Notes: generated by a model not told the origin, from the letters alone. A stretch of DNA of 39,427 nt from Betaproteobacteria bacterium (GCA_947448675.1 CANFOR010000003.1:1-39427); one strand, 5' to 3'; shown: positions 16,083 to 23,395, numbered from the stretch's first letter. Numbers and translations are program-made.

Positions 16083-17153
16083 ATGAATGACAACACCCAC
16101 GATCACCCCGCGCAGCCCGATACCCTGCCTGCAGATTTAGAAGAAAAAACGCCGCAAAGCCGCATAGAAACTGCGCAGGCAGCTACTAAAAGTATAGCGC
16201 CTGAAGCGATCGCCACAGCGCCCCTGCAGCCCGGTTGGGAACGCGCCACGCTAGAAAAGTTGGCCTACGCCGCGCTCGAAGAGCAGCGCGCCAGCCGCCG
16301 CTTCAAGATGTTCACCCGCCTGAGCTGGCTGGTTTTGCTCTTGGTCGGCGGGTGGTTGCTGTTCCACCGTGGCAGCGCAGGCACCGACAAAAGCACCCCG
16401 CACACGGCGGTGGTCGAGATCAAAGGCGAAATCGCCTCGGGCGGCGACGCCAGTGCCGACAACATTGTCGGTGCCATGCGCGCCGCCTTTGAAGACGATG
16501 GCACGCAGGCCGTGGTTTTGCTCATCAACTCGCCCGGTGGCAGCCCTGTGCAGGCGGGCATCATGAACGACGAAATCAAACGCCTCAAGGCCAAGTACAA
16601 AAAGCCGATTTACGCCGTGGTCGAAGAGTCGTGCGCCTCGGCGGCTTACTACATTGCCGTAGGCGCAGACAAAATTTTTGTCGACAAAGCCAGCATCGTG
16701 GGCAGCATTGGCGTGCTGATGGACGGCTTTGGCTTTACCGGTCTGATGGACAAACTCGGCGTCGAGCGCCGCCTGCTCACCGCAGGGGAAAACAAAGGCT
16801 TTTTAGACCCGTACAGCCCGCAAACCGAGAAACAGCGCGCCTATGCCCAGGCCATGCTCAACCAAATTCACCAGCAGTTTATTGACACCGTCAAAGCTGG
16901 GCGCGGCGCGCGTTTGAAAGAAAGCCCGGAGATCTTCAGCGGCCTGTTTTGGAGCGGCCAACAAGCCGTCAGCATGGGCCTGGCCGACGGCCTGGGCAAC
17001 CTCGATTACGTGGCCCGCGAAGTGGTCAAAGCCGAAGACATCGTCGACTACACCGTGCGCGACAACGTGGCCGAAAAGCTCGCCAAACGCTTTGGCGCGG
17101 CTATGGGCGAGGGCATGATCAAGGCTCTGAAAGTAGCGCCAACGCTGCGTTGA
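16083..17153 (+). CDS. sppA: Signal peptide peptidase SppA-type, S49 family serine peptidase
   Basis: 356 residues. A charged cytoplasmic N-terminus of about 75 residues precedes one membrane helix (LSWLVLLLVGGWLLF). The S49 catalytic domain follows, with AVVEIKGEIASGGDAS, VVLLINSPGGSPVQAG, and the nucleophile Ser in EESCASAAYYIAVGAD; the general-base Lys is expected further on. The length matches the short, single-domain SppA class. These membrane peptidases degrade leftover signal peptides. One GCTA-49 copy (16182-16232) codes for residues A-T-K-S-I-A-P-E in the non-conserved cytoplasmic tail. A second (17123-17172, minus) forms the 3' end and its terminator. The TGA stop lies inside the terminator stem. 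Confidence 0.88.
   Translation: MNDNTHDHPAQPDTLPADLEEKTPQSRIETAQAATKSIAPEAIATAPLQPGWERATLEKLAYAALEEQRASRRFKMFTRLSWLVLLLVGGWLLFHRGSAGTDKSTPHTAVVEIKGEIASGGDASADNIVGAMRAAFEDDGTQAVVLLINSPGGSPVQAGIMNDEIKRLKAKYKKPIYAVVEESCASAAYYIAVGADKIFVDKASIVGSIGVLMDGFGFTGLMDKLGVERRLLTAGENKGFLDPYSPQTEKQRAYAQAMLNQIHQQFIDTVKAGRGARLKESPEIFSGLFWSGQQAVSMGLADGLGNLDYVAREVVKAEDIVDYTVRDNVAEKLAKRFGAAMGEGMIKALKVAPTLR
16182..16232 (+). repeat. GCTA-49 repeat copy in the sppA N-terminal tail (frame-0)
   Basis: GCTACTAAAAGTATAGCGCC at 1-20 and GC at 25-26 are in register; the right end GCAGCCC resembles the usual AGCC end. It is read from base 1 as A-T-K-S-I-A-P-E, in a segment not needed for the protease fold. Confidence 0.55.
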
Positions 17154-17172
17154 GCGCTATTTTTTTAAGAGC
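17123..17172 (-). repeat. GCTA-49 repeat copy at the convergent sppA / membrane-gene junction
   Basis: On the minus strand: GCTCTT plus seven A, TAGC at 14-17, CGCA at 24-27, AGCC at the end. TAG at 14-16 is the stop codon of the minus-strand membrane gene. Its palindromic right part makes the terminator of sppA on the plus strand. Confidence 0.7.
17135..17166 (+). terminator. Rho-independent terminator of sppA
   Basis: Arms AGCGC-CAACG (17135-17144) and CGTTG-A-GCGCT (17148-17158) enclose a CTG loop with one bulged A, and a run of T follows (17160-17166). The sppA TGA (17151-17153) lies within the right arm, and the opposing gene's stop (17157-17159) overlaps the stem end. Confidence 0.8.
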
Positions 17173-17726
17173 AACTTGTGCGTCATTAGCACATGCCCTA
17201 GCACCGCCAAACTGACCAACACGATCGGCAATAGCGCATAGGGAAAGAATTGCACCCAGGTGTTGATGTGCGCGGCCTCGGTGCCAAAGGCGTGCAGCCT
17301 GGGCGAGGTCAGCAGGGCCAACGCGGCAATCACCACCAGGCAGGCAATGCCCAGCAGGTTCCAAGCCCAAAGCAGGGGTTTAGGCAAAGTCCCACGCAAG
17401 GCGCTGGCGATGGTGAGCAGCAAAGCGCCCAAACCGGTGAGCACGTCGTAGTTGTAGCCCAGCATGGAAAACTCCACCGGCATGATGCCCAACAGAGCGG
17501 CGCGCAGCATCAGCAGCTCCAGCGGCAGCCTGAAAATTTGCAAGCAGAGCAAGGTGGTGTAAGACAGTTCGCGCGCCAGCTTGCGCGACAGATCGCGCGG
17601 CGGCCACAGAGGCCCCAGTGGCCTGGCCTGCCAGAGCAGCCAAGCCCATGCGCTCAGCATCAGCACGGGAAGGAGCAGCATGCCGCTGTAGAGCAGGGCG
17701 TCGAACGCGGGTGCGGGTGTATTCAT
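17157..17726 (-). CDS. Uncharacterised multi-pass membrane protein
   Basis: 189 residues from ATG 17726 (MNTPAPAFDALLYSGMLLLP); a longer frame upstream is open but starts with a low-quality stretch. About five to six hydrophobic helices are visible, with FRLPLELLMLRAALLGIMP and the polar motif MLGYNYDVLTGLGALLLT between helices. That pattern resembles an unnamed family of small membrane proteins seen across bacteria, so the function is unknown. It is convergent with sppA, the two stop codons being only 3 bases apart, and its stop is provided by a GCTA-49 copy. A short tandem 9-bp repeat (GTGGCTGGC, 17742-17765) lies just upstream of the start. Confidence 0.65.
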   Translation of the reverse strand: MNTPAPAFDALLYSGMLLLPVLMLSAWAWLLWQARPLGPLWPPRDLSRKLARELSYTTLLCLQIFRLPLELLMLRAALLGIMPVEFSMLGYNYDVLTGLGALLLTIASALRGTLPKPLLWAWNLLGIACLVVIAALALLTSPRLHAFGTEAAHINTWVQFFPYALLPIVLVSLAVLGHVLMTHKLLLKK

Positions 17727-17815
17727 GCTGAGACTTTCGCAGTGGCTGGCGTGGCTGGCGTGGCGGATGAGGGATGGGTTTGCCAATCAAGGTACAGGCT
17801 TTGCTAGCGGCACTG

Positions 17816-18679
17816 CTAGCGGCCAATGGCAAACACCACGGGCGTGTCTTTGCCCAAAGCAGGTGGCTGTTGGCGCCAGGTTTTGGCGCTTTTGCATTGC
17901 ACGCTGGCGCTGGGCAAAGTCAGTCCGCAAGCAAGCGCCAAGCGCGTGTTGTGCTCTAAATTTTGTAGCAAAGCAGCCAGCAGGGCAGCGTTGCGATAGG
18001 GCGTTTCGATGAAGATTTGGGTCTGCCCGGTTTTCAGCGCCATCGACTCCAGCTGCGCAATGCGCAGCTTGCGCTCGGCCGCGTCTTGCGGCAGGTAGCC
18101 GACAAAGGCAAAGTTCTGGCCATTGAGGCCACTGGCGGCCAAGGCCAAGAGCAAAGACACCGGACCCACCAGGGGCACGACCTCTAGCCCCAGCTCGTGC
18201 GCGGCGCGCACCACCGAGGAGCCCGGGTCGGCCACGGCGGGCATGCCCGCCTCGCTGCACAGGCCGATGGAGTGCCCGCCGTTTTCCGGCAGCGCGGCAA
18301 CTAGCAGGGGCTTGGCGTCAAAGCTGCCGCTGCTGCCCGCATGGTCGCCTTTTTTGTGCGCCTCGCGCGGCAGCTCTTGGATGATAAGCTCTTGAATTGA
18401 TAGCGGCTCACGCAGTGCTGGTGCGCTTTTCAGGCTGTTTTCACTTGCACTTTCATTTGCATTCGCGCTGATTGCGGCACTGGCACTGGCGTTTGCTTGC
18501 AAGCGCTTGAAGTAGGCGCGGGTGGTTTTGGCGTTCTCGCAAATCCAGTGCTGCAAATGGGCGGCGATGTGCAGCGTGGCCTGCGGCAGCACGTCGGTGA
18601 GCGGCGCTTGTTCGGCGCAGCCAAAGTCCAGCGGCGCGGGCACCAGGTAGAGCTTGCCGTGGGCGGGGCCTTGGCTCAT
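17816..18679 (-). CDS. SAM-dependent methyltransferase of the tetrapyrrole-methylase/RsmI-like family
   Basis: 287 residues. The N-terminus KLYLVPAPLDFG replaces the usual LYLVATPIGN. The core motifs are GMPAVADPGSSVVRAAHELGLEVVPLVGPVSLLLALAASGLNGQNFAFVGYLP, split here by position, and IFIETPYRNAALLAALLQ near the end. It resembles 16S rRNA ribose methyltransferase RsmI but belongs to a divergent paralogue found in betaproteobacteria, so the target is not certain. Unusual is a low-complexity Ala/Ser/Asn linker at about residues 62-95, next to which a GCTA-49 copy (18388-18435) encodes part of LKSAPALREPLSIQEL. A second copy (17923-17969) encodes LQNLEHNTRLALACG. The start overlaps the maf stop (ATGA). 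Confidence 0.8.
   Translation of the reverse strand: MSQGPAHGKLYLVPAPLDFGCAEQAPLTDVLPQATLHIAAHLQHWICENAKTTRAYFKRLQANASASAAISANANESASENSLKSAPALREPLSIQELIIQELPREAHKKGDHAGSSGSFDAKPLLVAALPENGGHSIGLCSEAGMPAVADPGSSVVRAAHELGLEVVPLVGPVSLLLALAASGLNGQNFAFVGYLPQDAAERKLRIAQLESMALKTGQTQIFIETPYRNAALLAALLQNLEHNTRLALACGLTLPSASVQCKSAKTWRQQPPALGKDTPVVFAIGR
17923..17969 (-). repeat. GCTA-49 repeat copy near the 3' end of the methyltransferase gene (frame-2, G14)
   Basis: On the minus strand GCTACAAAATTTAGAGC at 1-17 and CGCG at 24-27. It is read from base 2 as L-Q-N-L-E, with GAG at positions 14-16. The right end is diverged. Confidence 0.65.
18388..18435 (+). repeat. GCTA-49 repeat copy antisense to the methyltransferase gene
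   Basis: GCTCTTGAATTGATAGCGGC at 1-20, ACGCAG at 23-28, TTTTCAGGC at 40-48. It closely parallels the fabH-end copy. The gene reads its complement in a non-conserved linker. Confidence 0.7.
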
Positions 18680-19326
18680 AGCGTGGCTGCTTGCACGCTG
18701 GGCGCTGCCGCGAGGGGCGTAGCCATAACGGGTGCGACCAAAAGCGCCAGGCCTGCGGCGCGCAGCATGCGGCAGGTGCGGATCAAGGGCAGGCCAACCA
18801 AGGCGGTGGGGTCGTCGTTGTCAATGTGCTCAAGCAGGGCGATGCCCAGGCCCTCGCTTTTGGCGCTGCCTGCGCAGTCATAGGGCTGCTCGGCTTGCAA
18901 GTAGGCCTCTATCTCGGCGTCGCTCAAGTGCCGAAACTGCACGCGCACTGCGGCTAACTCGGTTTGTGCAAAGCCGCTTGCCAAGCAGACCACCGAGACC
19001 GCGGTTTGGAACACCACCGTCTGCGCGCGCATGCGGCGCAGCTGCTGCACGGCGCGCTCATGCGTACCGGGCTTGCCCAAGGCTTCGCCTTGCAAGTCGG
19101 CTACTTGGTCGGAGCCAATCACCACCGCCTGCGGAAAGCGCGCGGCTACGGCCTGGGCCTTGGCCAAGGCCAGGCGCAGGGCCAGGGCGGCGGGGGCTTC
19201 ACCATTGCGCGGCGTTTCGTCTACATCGGGCGAGGCCACGTCAAAAGGAATGCGCAAACGCTCTAGCAGTTCGCGCCGGTAGCGAGAGGTCGAGCCCAAA
19301 ATCAAAGTACGCGCTGCTAAGTTCAT
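18676..19326 (-). CDS. maf: Maf family nucleoside-triphosphate pyrophosphatase (YceF-like, m7GTP-type)
   Basis: 216 residues. The N-terminal substrate loop LILGSTSRYRRELLERLRIPF is the Maf signature, with the Ser/Arg contacts. The SPDVDETPRNGEAP segment carries the catalytic Glu area, and IGSDQVADLQGEALGKPGTHERAVQQL is the second hallmark. The Y-R-R-E-L-L form in the first motif places it in the YceF branch, which hydrolyses m7GTP, rather than the dTTP branch. It is a housecleaning enzyme in the cytoplasm. The start CATG is shared with the divergent strand, 25 bp from the yceD start. The stop overlaps the methyltransferase start, so both are co-transcribed. Confidence 0.9.
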   Translation of the reverse strand: MNLAARTLILGSTSRYRRELLERLRIPFDVASPDVDETPRNGEAPAALALRLALAKAQAVAARFPQAVVIGSDQVADLQGEALGKPGTHERAVQQLRRMRAQTVVFQTAVSVVCLASGFAQTELAAVRVQFRHLSDAEIEAYLQAEQPYDCAGSAKSEGLGIALLEHIDNDDPTALVGLPLIRTCRMLRAAGLALLVAPVMATPLAAAPSVQAATL

Positions 19327-19351
19327 GGCCCGATTCTCTTACACTGCCAGC

Positions 19352-19963
19352 ATGCACAAAGATTTTTCTCCCACACGCTTAGACGTGGCGGCCTTTGCCG
19401 AGCAGCAATCGAGCTTGACAGGCGCTGACGACGGCCTCGCAGCGCTACAAAAATATGAGCGCCTTGCGCAGGACTGGCAAGGCTTGGAGCCCGATGCCAT
19501 CGCCGCCATCAGCGTGCACTGGCAGGCCCAGGGCAGTATGCAGCACGGGCCCGGCACCACGCGCGAGGTTTGGCTCACGCTGCAAGCCAAGGCGCATTTG
19601 CAGCAAACCTGCCAGCGCTGCTTGCAAGCCGTGGGCGTGCCAGTCGAGATCGAGCGCAGCTACCGCTTTGTGGCCGACGAGGCCACCGCTGAGCGCGACG
19701 ACGCCGAGGTTGAAGAAGACCTGTTGGTGACCAGCCGCCAGTTCAACTTGCAAGACTTGGTAGAAGACGAGTTGCTGATGGAGCTGCCCCTGGTCGCCTT
19801 GCACGAGGTCTGCCCGGTGCAATTGCCGACCCAGGCGGTGAGCCCAGGTTTTGAAGAGCCTGCTGTACCCAGCACTGCGGGTGCCGATGCGCCCAGCCTG
19901 GGCAGCTCGGGCAAGCCCAACCCCTTTGCGGTGCTGGCCTCGCTGAAGCTTCCGCCGGGCTGA
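19352..19963 (+). CDS. yceD: YceD/DUF177 family protein (23S rRNA accumulation protein)
   Basis: 203 residues from ATG 19352 (MHKDFSPTRLDVAAFAEQ), the usual family start. An in-frame ATG at 19325 lies on the maf start and is less likely. The family core includes WLTLQAKAHLQQTCQRCLQAV with a CxxC pair, the acidic stretch ERDDAEVEEDLL, and the late HEVCP motif. YceD sits ahead of rpmF in most proteobacteria and affects 23S rRNA levels. The rpmF promoter follows immediately. A GCTA-49 copy (19444-19491) codes for LQKYERLAQDWQGLEP in the N-terminal region. Confidence 0.88.
   Translation: MHKDFSPTRLDVAAFAEQQSSLTGADDGLAALQKYERLAQDWQGLEPDAIAAISVHWQAQGSMQHGPGTTREVWLTLQAKAHLQQTCQRCLQAVGVPVEIERSYRFVADEATAERDDAEVEEDLLVTSRQFNLQDLVEDELLMELPLVALHEVCPVQLPTQAVSPGFEEPAVPSTAGADAPSLGSSGKPNPFAVLASLKLPPG
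19444..19491 (+). repeat. GCTA-49 repeat copy inside yceD (frame-2, G14)
   Basis: GCTACAAAAATATGAGCGCC at 1-20, GCGCA at 23-27, GGCTTGGAGCC at 38-48. It is read from base 2 as L-Q-K-Y-E, with GAG at 14-16. One of the closest copies to the consensus. Confidence 0.78.
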
Positions 19964-19988
19964 TGCGGGCTCGCATGGGTCTTTAGGT

Positions 19989-19994
19989 TATAAT
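19989..19994 (+). promoter_or_regulatory. Promoter -10 element for rpmF
   Basis: A perfect TATAAT lies 75 bp before the rpmF start, with no strong -35. It is followed by CAAAGGCTTAT. The same GGCTTAT block follows the TAGAAT box at 30658, which suggests a shared strong-promoter type. Confidence 0.6.
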
Positions 19995-20068
19995 CAAAGG
20001 CTTATCGCAGCATTGCACTACAGTGTTTGCGCAACCGACTAACCCCCTTACCTCTCAAGGAGCCTGAC

Positions 20069-20251
20069 ATGGCCGTCCAACAGAACAAAAAATCCCCCTC
20101 CAAGCGCGGGATGCACAACTCACACACCGCTTTGAAGGTGCCTGGCATTGCTGTGGAATCCACCACCGGCGAGACCCATCTGCGCCACCACATCAGCCCG
20201 ACCGGTTTTTACCGTGGCCGCAAGGTGCTGAAAACCAAGTCTGAAGCCTGA
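20069..20251 (+). CDS. rpmF: 50S ribosomal protein bL32
   Basis: 60 residues from ATG 20069, preceded by AAGGAG with ideal spacing. The typical bL32 N-terminus MAVQQNKKSPSKRGMHNSH is present, followed by HHISPTGFYRGRKVL. The two zinc-binding cysteine pairs of some bL32 proteins are absent, as is usual for the Cys-minus proteobacterial form. It lies between yceD and plsX, the standard order linking ribosome and membrane-lipid synthesis, and is followed by a strong terminator that probably lets only part of the transcription enter plsX. Confidence 0.97.
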   Translation: MAVQQNKKSPSKRGMHNSHTALKVPGIAVESTTGETHLRHHISPTGFYRGRKVLKTKSEA

Positions 20252-20279
20252 TCCACAGCGCCACAATGCGCTGAACAAG

Positions 20280-20317
20280 GCCCGAAGCTACTGCGTGTAG
20301 CAGCGGGCTTTTTTTTT
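20280..20317 (+). terminator. Rho-independent terminator between rpmF and plsX
   Basis: Outer arms GCCCG/CGGGC and inner arms GCTAC/GTAGC are separated by a small AA/AG internal loop. The hairpin loop is TGCGT, and a run of nine T follows (20309-20317). The plsX ribosome site begins 11 bases later, so plsX must rely on read-through or its own weak promoter. Confidence 0.88.
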
Positions 20318-20336
20318 GCTGCATGATGGAGTTCAG

Positions 20337-21410
20337 ATGATTACCCTGTCTGTTGACTGCATGGGGGGCGACCACGGCCCCTCTGTGACCCTGCCAGCTT
20401 GCCGCAGTTTTTTAGACGCCCATGCGGATGCCCAGCTTTTGTTGGTCGGCCTGCCCGATGCGCTGGCCGGCTTTGTGCACGCGCGCGCGCAGATCGTTGC
20501 GGCCAGCGAGGTGGTGACCATGGACGACCCGGTCGAAGTGGCGATGCGCAAGAAAAAAGATTCGTCGATGCGTGTGGCCATTGCGCAGGTCAAGTCGGGC
20601 GCTGCCGCTGCCGCCATTTCGGCGGGCAATACCGGCGCGCTGATGGCCTTGGCGCGCTACCTGCTCAAAACCGTCGAGGGCATTGACCGCCCGGCAATTG
20701 CCCCGCAAATCCCCAACGCCTTGGGTGGCTCCACTACTGTGCTCGACATGGGCGCCAATGTCGATTGCAGCGCCGAACATTTGCTGCAGTTTGCCATCAT
20801 GGGCTCGGCCTTGGTCTCGGCCCTCAAAGGCAATGAGAGCCCCAGCGTGGGCCTGCTCAATATTGGCGAAGAAGTCATCAAGGGCAGCGAGGTCATCAAG
20901 CAAGCGGGCGAATTGCTGCGCGCAGCGGCCAAGGCCGGCGACTTAAATTTTTATGGCAATGTCGAAGGCAATGACATCTTCAAGGGCACGGTGGACATCG
21001 TGGTCTGCGACGGCTTTGTCGGCAATGTGGCGCTCAAGTCCAGCGAGGGCTTGGCCAGCATGATTGGCGGCTTTTTGACCGCCGAGTTTTCGAAAAATAT
21101 TTTTACCAAAATCGCCGCTGTGATGGCCTACCCGGTGCTCAAGGCTTTTAAAAACCGGGTCGATCACCGGCGCTACAACGGCGCGGCTTTGCTGGGCCTG
21201 CGCGGCCTGGTGTTCAAGAGCCACGGCTCGGCCGACGCCATGGCCTTCGAGCAAGCCCTGCAGCGGGCGTATGATGCAGCCCGTAACAACCTGCTGGAGC
21301 GTGTGCAGGCCCGCATTGCGCGAGCAGCCCCCCTGTTGGCAGCGCACGATGTAGCAGCCACACCCGCATCGGCACCCGACGAGTTGATGACCACTTCTGC
21401 CTTTCAATAG
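20337..21410 (+). CDS. plsX: Phosphate acyltransferase PlsX
   Basis: 357 residues. ATG 20337 was chosen for GGAG five bases upstream and the canonical start MITLSVDCMGGDHGPSV. Other landmarks are ISAGNTGALMALARYLLK, VLDMGANVDCSAEHLLQFA, GLLNIGEEVIKGSEVIKQA and VCDGFVGNVALKSSEG. PlsX makes acyl-phosphate from acyl-ACP for phospholipid synthesis at the membrane face. It leads the fab cluster, with fabH starting 5 bases after the stop. The C-terminal tail after about residue 335 (Ala/Pro-rich) is not conserved in the family. Confidence 0.96.
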   Translation: MITLSVDCMGGDHGPSVTLPACRSFLDAHADAQLLLVGLPDALAGFVHARAQIVAASEVVTMDDPVEVAMRKKKDSSMRVAIAQVKSGAAAAAISAGNTGALMALARYLLKTVEGIDRPAIAPQIPNALGGSTTVLDMGANVDCSAEHLLQFAIMGSALVSALKGNESPSVGLLNIGEEVIKGSEVIKQAGELLRAAAKAGDLNFYGNVEGNDIFKGTVDIVVCDGFVGNVALKSSEGLASMIGGFLTAEFSKNIFTKIAAVMAYPVLKAFKNRVDHRRYNGAALLGLRGLVFKSHGSADAMAFEQALQRAYDAARNNLLERVQARIARAAPLLAAHDVAATPASAPDELMTTSAFQ

Positions 21411-21415
21411 CCCGC

Positions 21416-22393
21416 ATGAGCCCTTATTCCCGTATCACCGGCACTGGCAGCTATTTGCCACCGCGCCGTTTAAGCAATGCCGACCTGGCAGCCGAACTCG
21501 CTACCCAAGGCGTAGAAACCTCCGACGAATGGATCGTTGAGCGCACTGGCATCCGTGCCCGCCACTTTGCTGCGCCCGAAGTCTGCACCAGCGACCTGGG
21601 CGCTGCGGCCGCACGCAAAGCCATGGAAGCGGCCGGCGTGTTGCCGTCCGAGATTGACCTCATCATCGTCGCCACCTCCACGCCCGACATGGTCTTCCCG
21701 TCTGCCGCGTGCATCTTGCAGCACAAGCTGGGCATTGCCGGTTGCGCGGCCTTTGACGTGCAAGCCGTGTGCAGCGGCTTTGTCTACGCCCTCACCGTGG
21801 CCGACGCGCTCATCAAAACCGGCTCGGCCACCAAAGCCTTGGTGATTGGCGCTGAAGTGTTCAGCCGCATCTTGGACTTCAAAGACCGCACCACCTGCGT
21901 GCTGTTTGGCGACGGCGCTGGCGCGGTGGTGCTCGAAGCTTCCGAGACGCCAGGCATCTTGGCCACCGACTTGCACGCCGACGGCAAATATGTGGGCATT
22001 TTGTGCGTGCCCGGCACCGTCTCGGGTGGCCAGGTGCTGGGTGACCCGCTGCTCAAAATGGATGGCCAAGCGGTCTTCAAGCTGGCGGTGGGCGTGCTCG
22101 AAGACGCGGCCCGCGCCACCCTGGCCAAGGCTGGCAAGACGGACGCCGACATCGACTGGCTGATCCCGCACCAAGCCAATATCCGCATCATGCAAAGCAC
22201 GGCGAAAAAGCTCAAGCTGCCGCTGTCTAAGCTCATTGTCACGGTGGACCAGCACGGCAATACCTCGGCGGCGTCTATCCCCTTGGCGCTCGACACGGCC
22301 GTGCGCAATGGCACCATCCAAAAGGGTGACACGCTCATGCTCGAGGGCGTGGGCGGTGGTTTCACCTGGGGTGCGGTGCTGCTGAATTTGTAG
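21416..22393 (+). CDS. fabH: Beta-ketoacyl-ACP synthase III
   Basis: 325 residues. The catalytic triad is visible: Cys119 in DVQAVCSGFVYAL, His252 in LIPHQANIRIM, and Asn282 in QHGNTSAASIPLAL. SYLPPRRLSN and TDEWI-like (SDEWIVERTGIRAR) motifs mark the N-terminal half. It condenses acetyl-CoA with malonyl-ACP to start fatty-acid synthesis. The last codons and the TAG stop (22391-22393) are contributed by a GCTA-49 copy (22378-22425), so the terminal residues V-L-L-N-L are partly repeat-encoded. Confidence 0.97.
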   Translation: MSPYSRITGTGSYLPPRRLSNADLAAELATQGVETSDEWIVERTGIRARHFAAPEVCTSDLGAAAARKAMEAAGVLPSEIDLIIVATSTPDMVFPSAACILQHKLGIAGCAAFDVQAVCSGFVYALTVADALIKTGSATKALVIGAEVFSRILDFKDRTTCVLFGDGAGAVVLEASETPGILATDLHADGKYVGILCVPGTVSGGQVLGDPLLKMDGQAVFKLAVGVLEDAARATLAKAGKTDADIDWLIPHQANIRIMQSTAKKLKLPLSKLIVTVDQHGNTSAASIPLALDTAVRNGTIQKGDTLMLEGVGGGFTWGAVLLNL

Positions 22394-22425
22394 CGCTCTA
22401 CGCAGGTCAGACGCGCCTTTTGGGC
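22378..22425 (+). repeat. GCTA-49 repeat copy at the fabH 3' end (supplies the stop codon)
   Basis: GCTGCTGAATTTGTAGCGCT at 1-20, TACGCAGG at 22-29, TTTTGGGC near the end. TAG at 14-16 is the fabH stop, in the same frame as in ttuD. It strongly parallels the copy at 18388. Confidence 0.72.
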
Positions 22426-22444
22426 ATATTTACTTCAAACGCGT

Positions 22445-23395
22445 ATGAAAAATTTTGCATTTGTTTTCCCCGGCCAAGGCTCGCAAACGGTGGGCATGCT
22501 CGACGCTTGGGGCAGCCACCCGGTGGTGGCGCAAACCCTGGCCGAGGCCAGCGATGCCCTGGGCGAAGACCTGGGCCAACTCATTCACCAAGGCCCTAAA
22601 GAAGCCTTGGCGCTGACCACCAATACCCAGCCGGTGATGCTGGTGGCCGCCATTGCGGCCTACCGCGTCTGGCGTGCCGAAGGCGGCGCTGCTCCGGCGG
22701 CGGTAGCCGGGCATTCGCTGGGCGAGTACTCGGCCTTGGTGGCTGCGGGTGTGCTGACGCTGGCGCAGGCCGTGCCCTTGGTGCGCTTGCGCGCCCAGGC
22801 CATGCAAGACGCGGTGCCCATGGTGGACGGCCAGAGCACCGGTGCCATGGCCGCCATTTTGGGTCTCGATGCTGCAAAAATCATAGCTGTCTGCGCAGAG
22901 TCCACGAGCGCTAGCGGCGAGGTGGCCGAGGCGGTGAACTTCAACGACCCAGGCCAAACCGTGATCGCCGGGAGCCGCGCGGGAGTTGAAAAGGCCTGCG
23001 AGGCGCTCAAAGCCGCAGGGGCCAAACGTGCACTCATGTTGCCCGTCTCGGCACCCTTCCATTCGAGTTTGATGCGGCCCGCGGCTGAGCAATTGCGCCA
23101 GCGTTTGGCTGAGCTGCAGTTTGCCGCGCCGCAAATCCCGTTGGTGAACAACATCGACGTAGCGGTAGAAACCGACGCGCAGCGCATCACAGACGCGCTG
23201 TACCGCCAAGCCTTTGGCCCGGTGCGCTGGGTTGAGTGCGTGGCTGCTTTAAAAGCGCGCGGTGCCACGCACTTGGTCGAGTGCGGCCCCGGCAAGGTGC
23301 TGGCGGGCATGGTCAAGCGCATCGACCCCGAACTCACGGGCTTGGCCCTGTTCGACCCGGCCAGTTTGGCTGAAGTACAAGGAGCCTTGGCATGA
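22445..23395 (+). CDS. fabD: Malonyl-CoA:ACP transacylase
   Basis: 316 residues, starting with FVFPGQGSQTVGML. The nucleophile is Ser91 in VAGHSLGEYSALVA, with His205 in SAPFHSSLM as catalytic base. The C-terminal FVECGPG-like motif is LVECGPGKVLAGMVKR. It loads malonyl groups onto ACP. The stop overlaps the fabG start (ATGA). Residues about 143-159 (A-K-I-I-A-V-C-A-E-S-T-S-A-S-G-E) are encoded by a GCTA-49 copy placed in the variable segment between GLD and the conserved V-N-F-N-D-P-G-Q motif. Confidence 0.96.
   Translation: MKNFAFVFPGQGSQTVGMLDAWGSHPVVAQTLAEASDALGEDLGQLIHQGPKEALALTTNTQPVMLVAAIAAYRVWRAEGGAAPAAVAGHSLGEYSALVAAGVLTLAQAVPLVRLRAQAMQDAVPMVDGQSTGAMAAILGLDAAKIIAVCAESTSASGEVAEAVNFNDPGQTVIAGSRAGVEKACEALKAAGAKRALMLPVSAPFHSSLMRPAAEQLRQRLAELQFAAPQIPLVNNIDVAVETDAQRITDALYRQAFGPVRWVECVAALKARGATHLVECGPGKVLAGMVKRIDPELTGLALFDPASLAEVQGALA
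22871..22919 (+). repeat. GCTA-49 repeat copy inside fabD (frame-0)
   Basis: GCTGCAAAAATCATAGCTGT at 1-20, TGCGCA at 22-27, GAGCGCTAGCGGCG at 36-49. It is read from base 1 as A-A-K-I-I-A-V-C-A. The copy best preserving the right-hand GCGCTAGCGGC part. Confidence 0.8.

Noticed and set aside
20280..20317. rpmF terminator as another GCTA-49 copy
   Set aside because: Its complement has a similar A-run and CACGCAG, but the spacing does not fit the register of the other copies.
23243..23290. Repeat-like GCTGCTTTAAAAGCGC stretch in fabD
   Set aside because: The register (AGC at 15-17, GCA at 25-27) is not kept, and the sequence encodes the conserved G-A-T-H-L-V-E-C-G-P-G motif.
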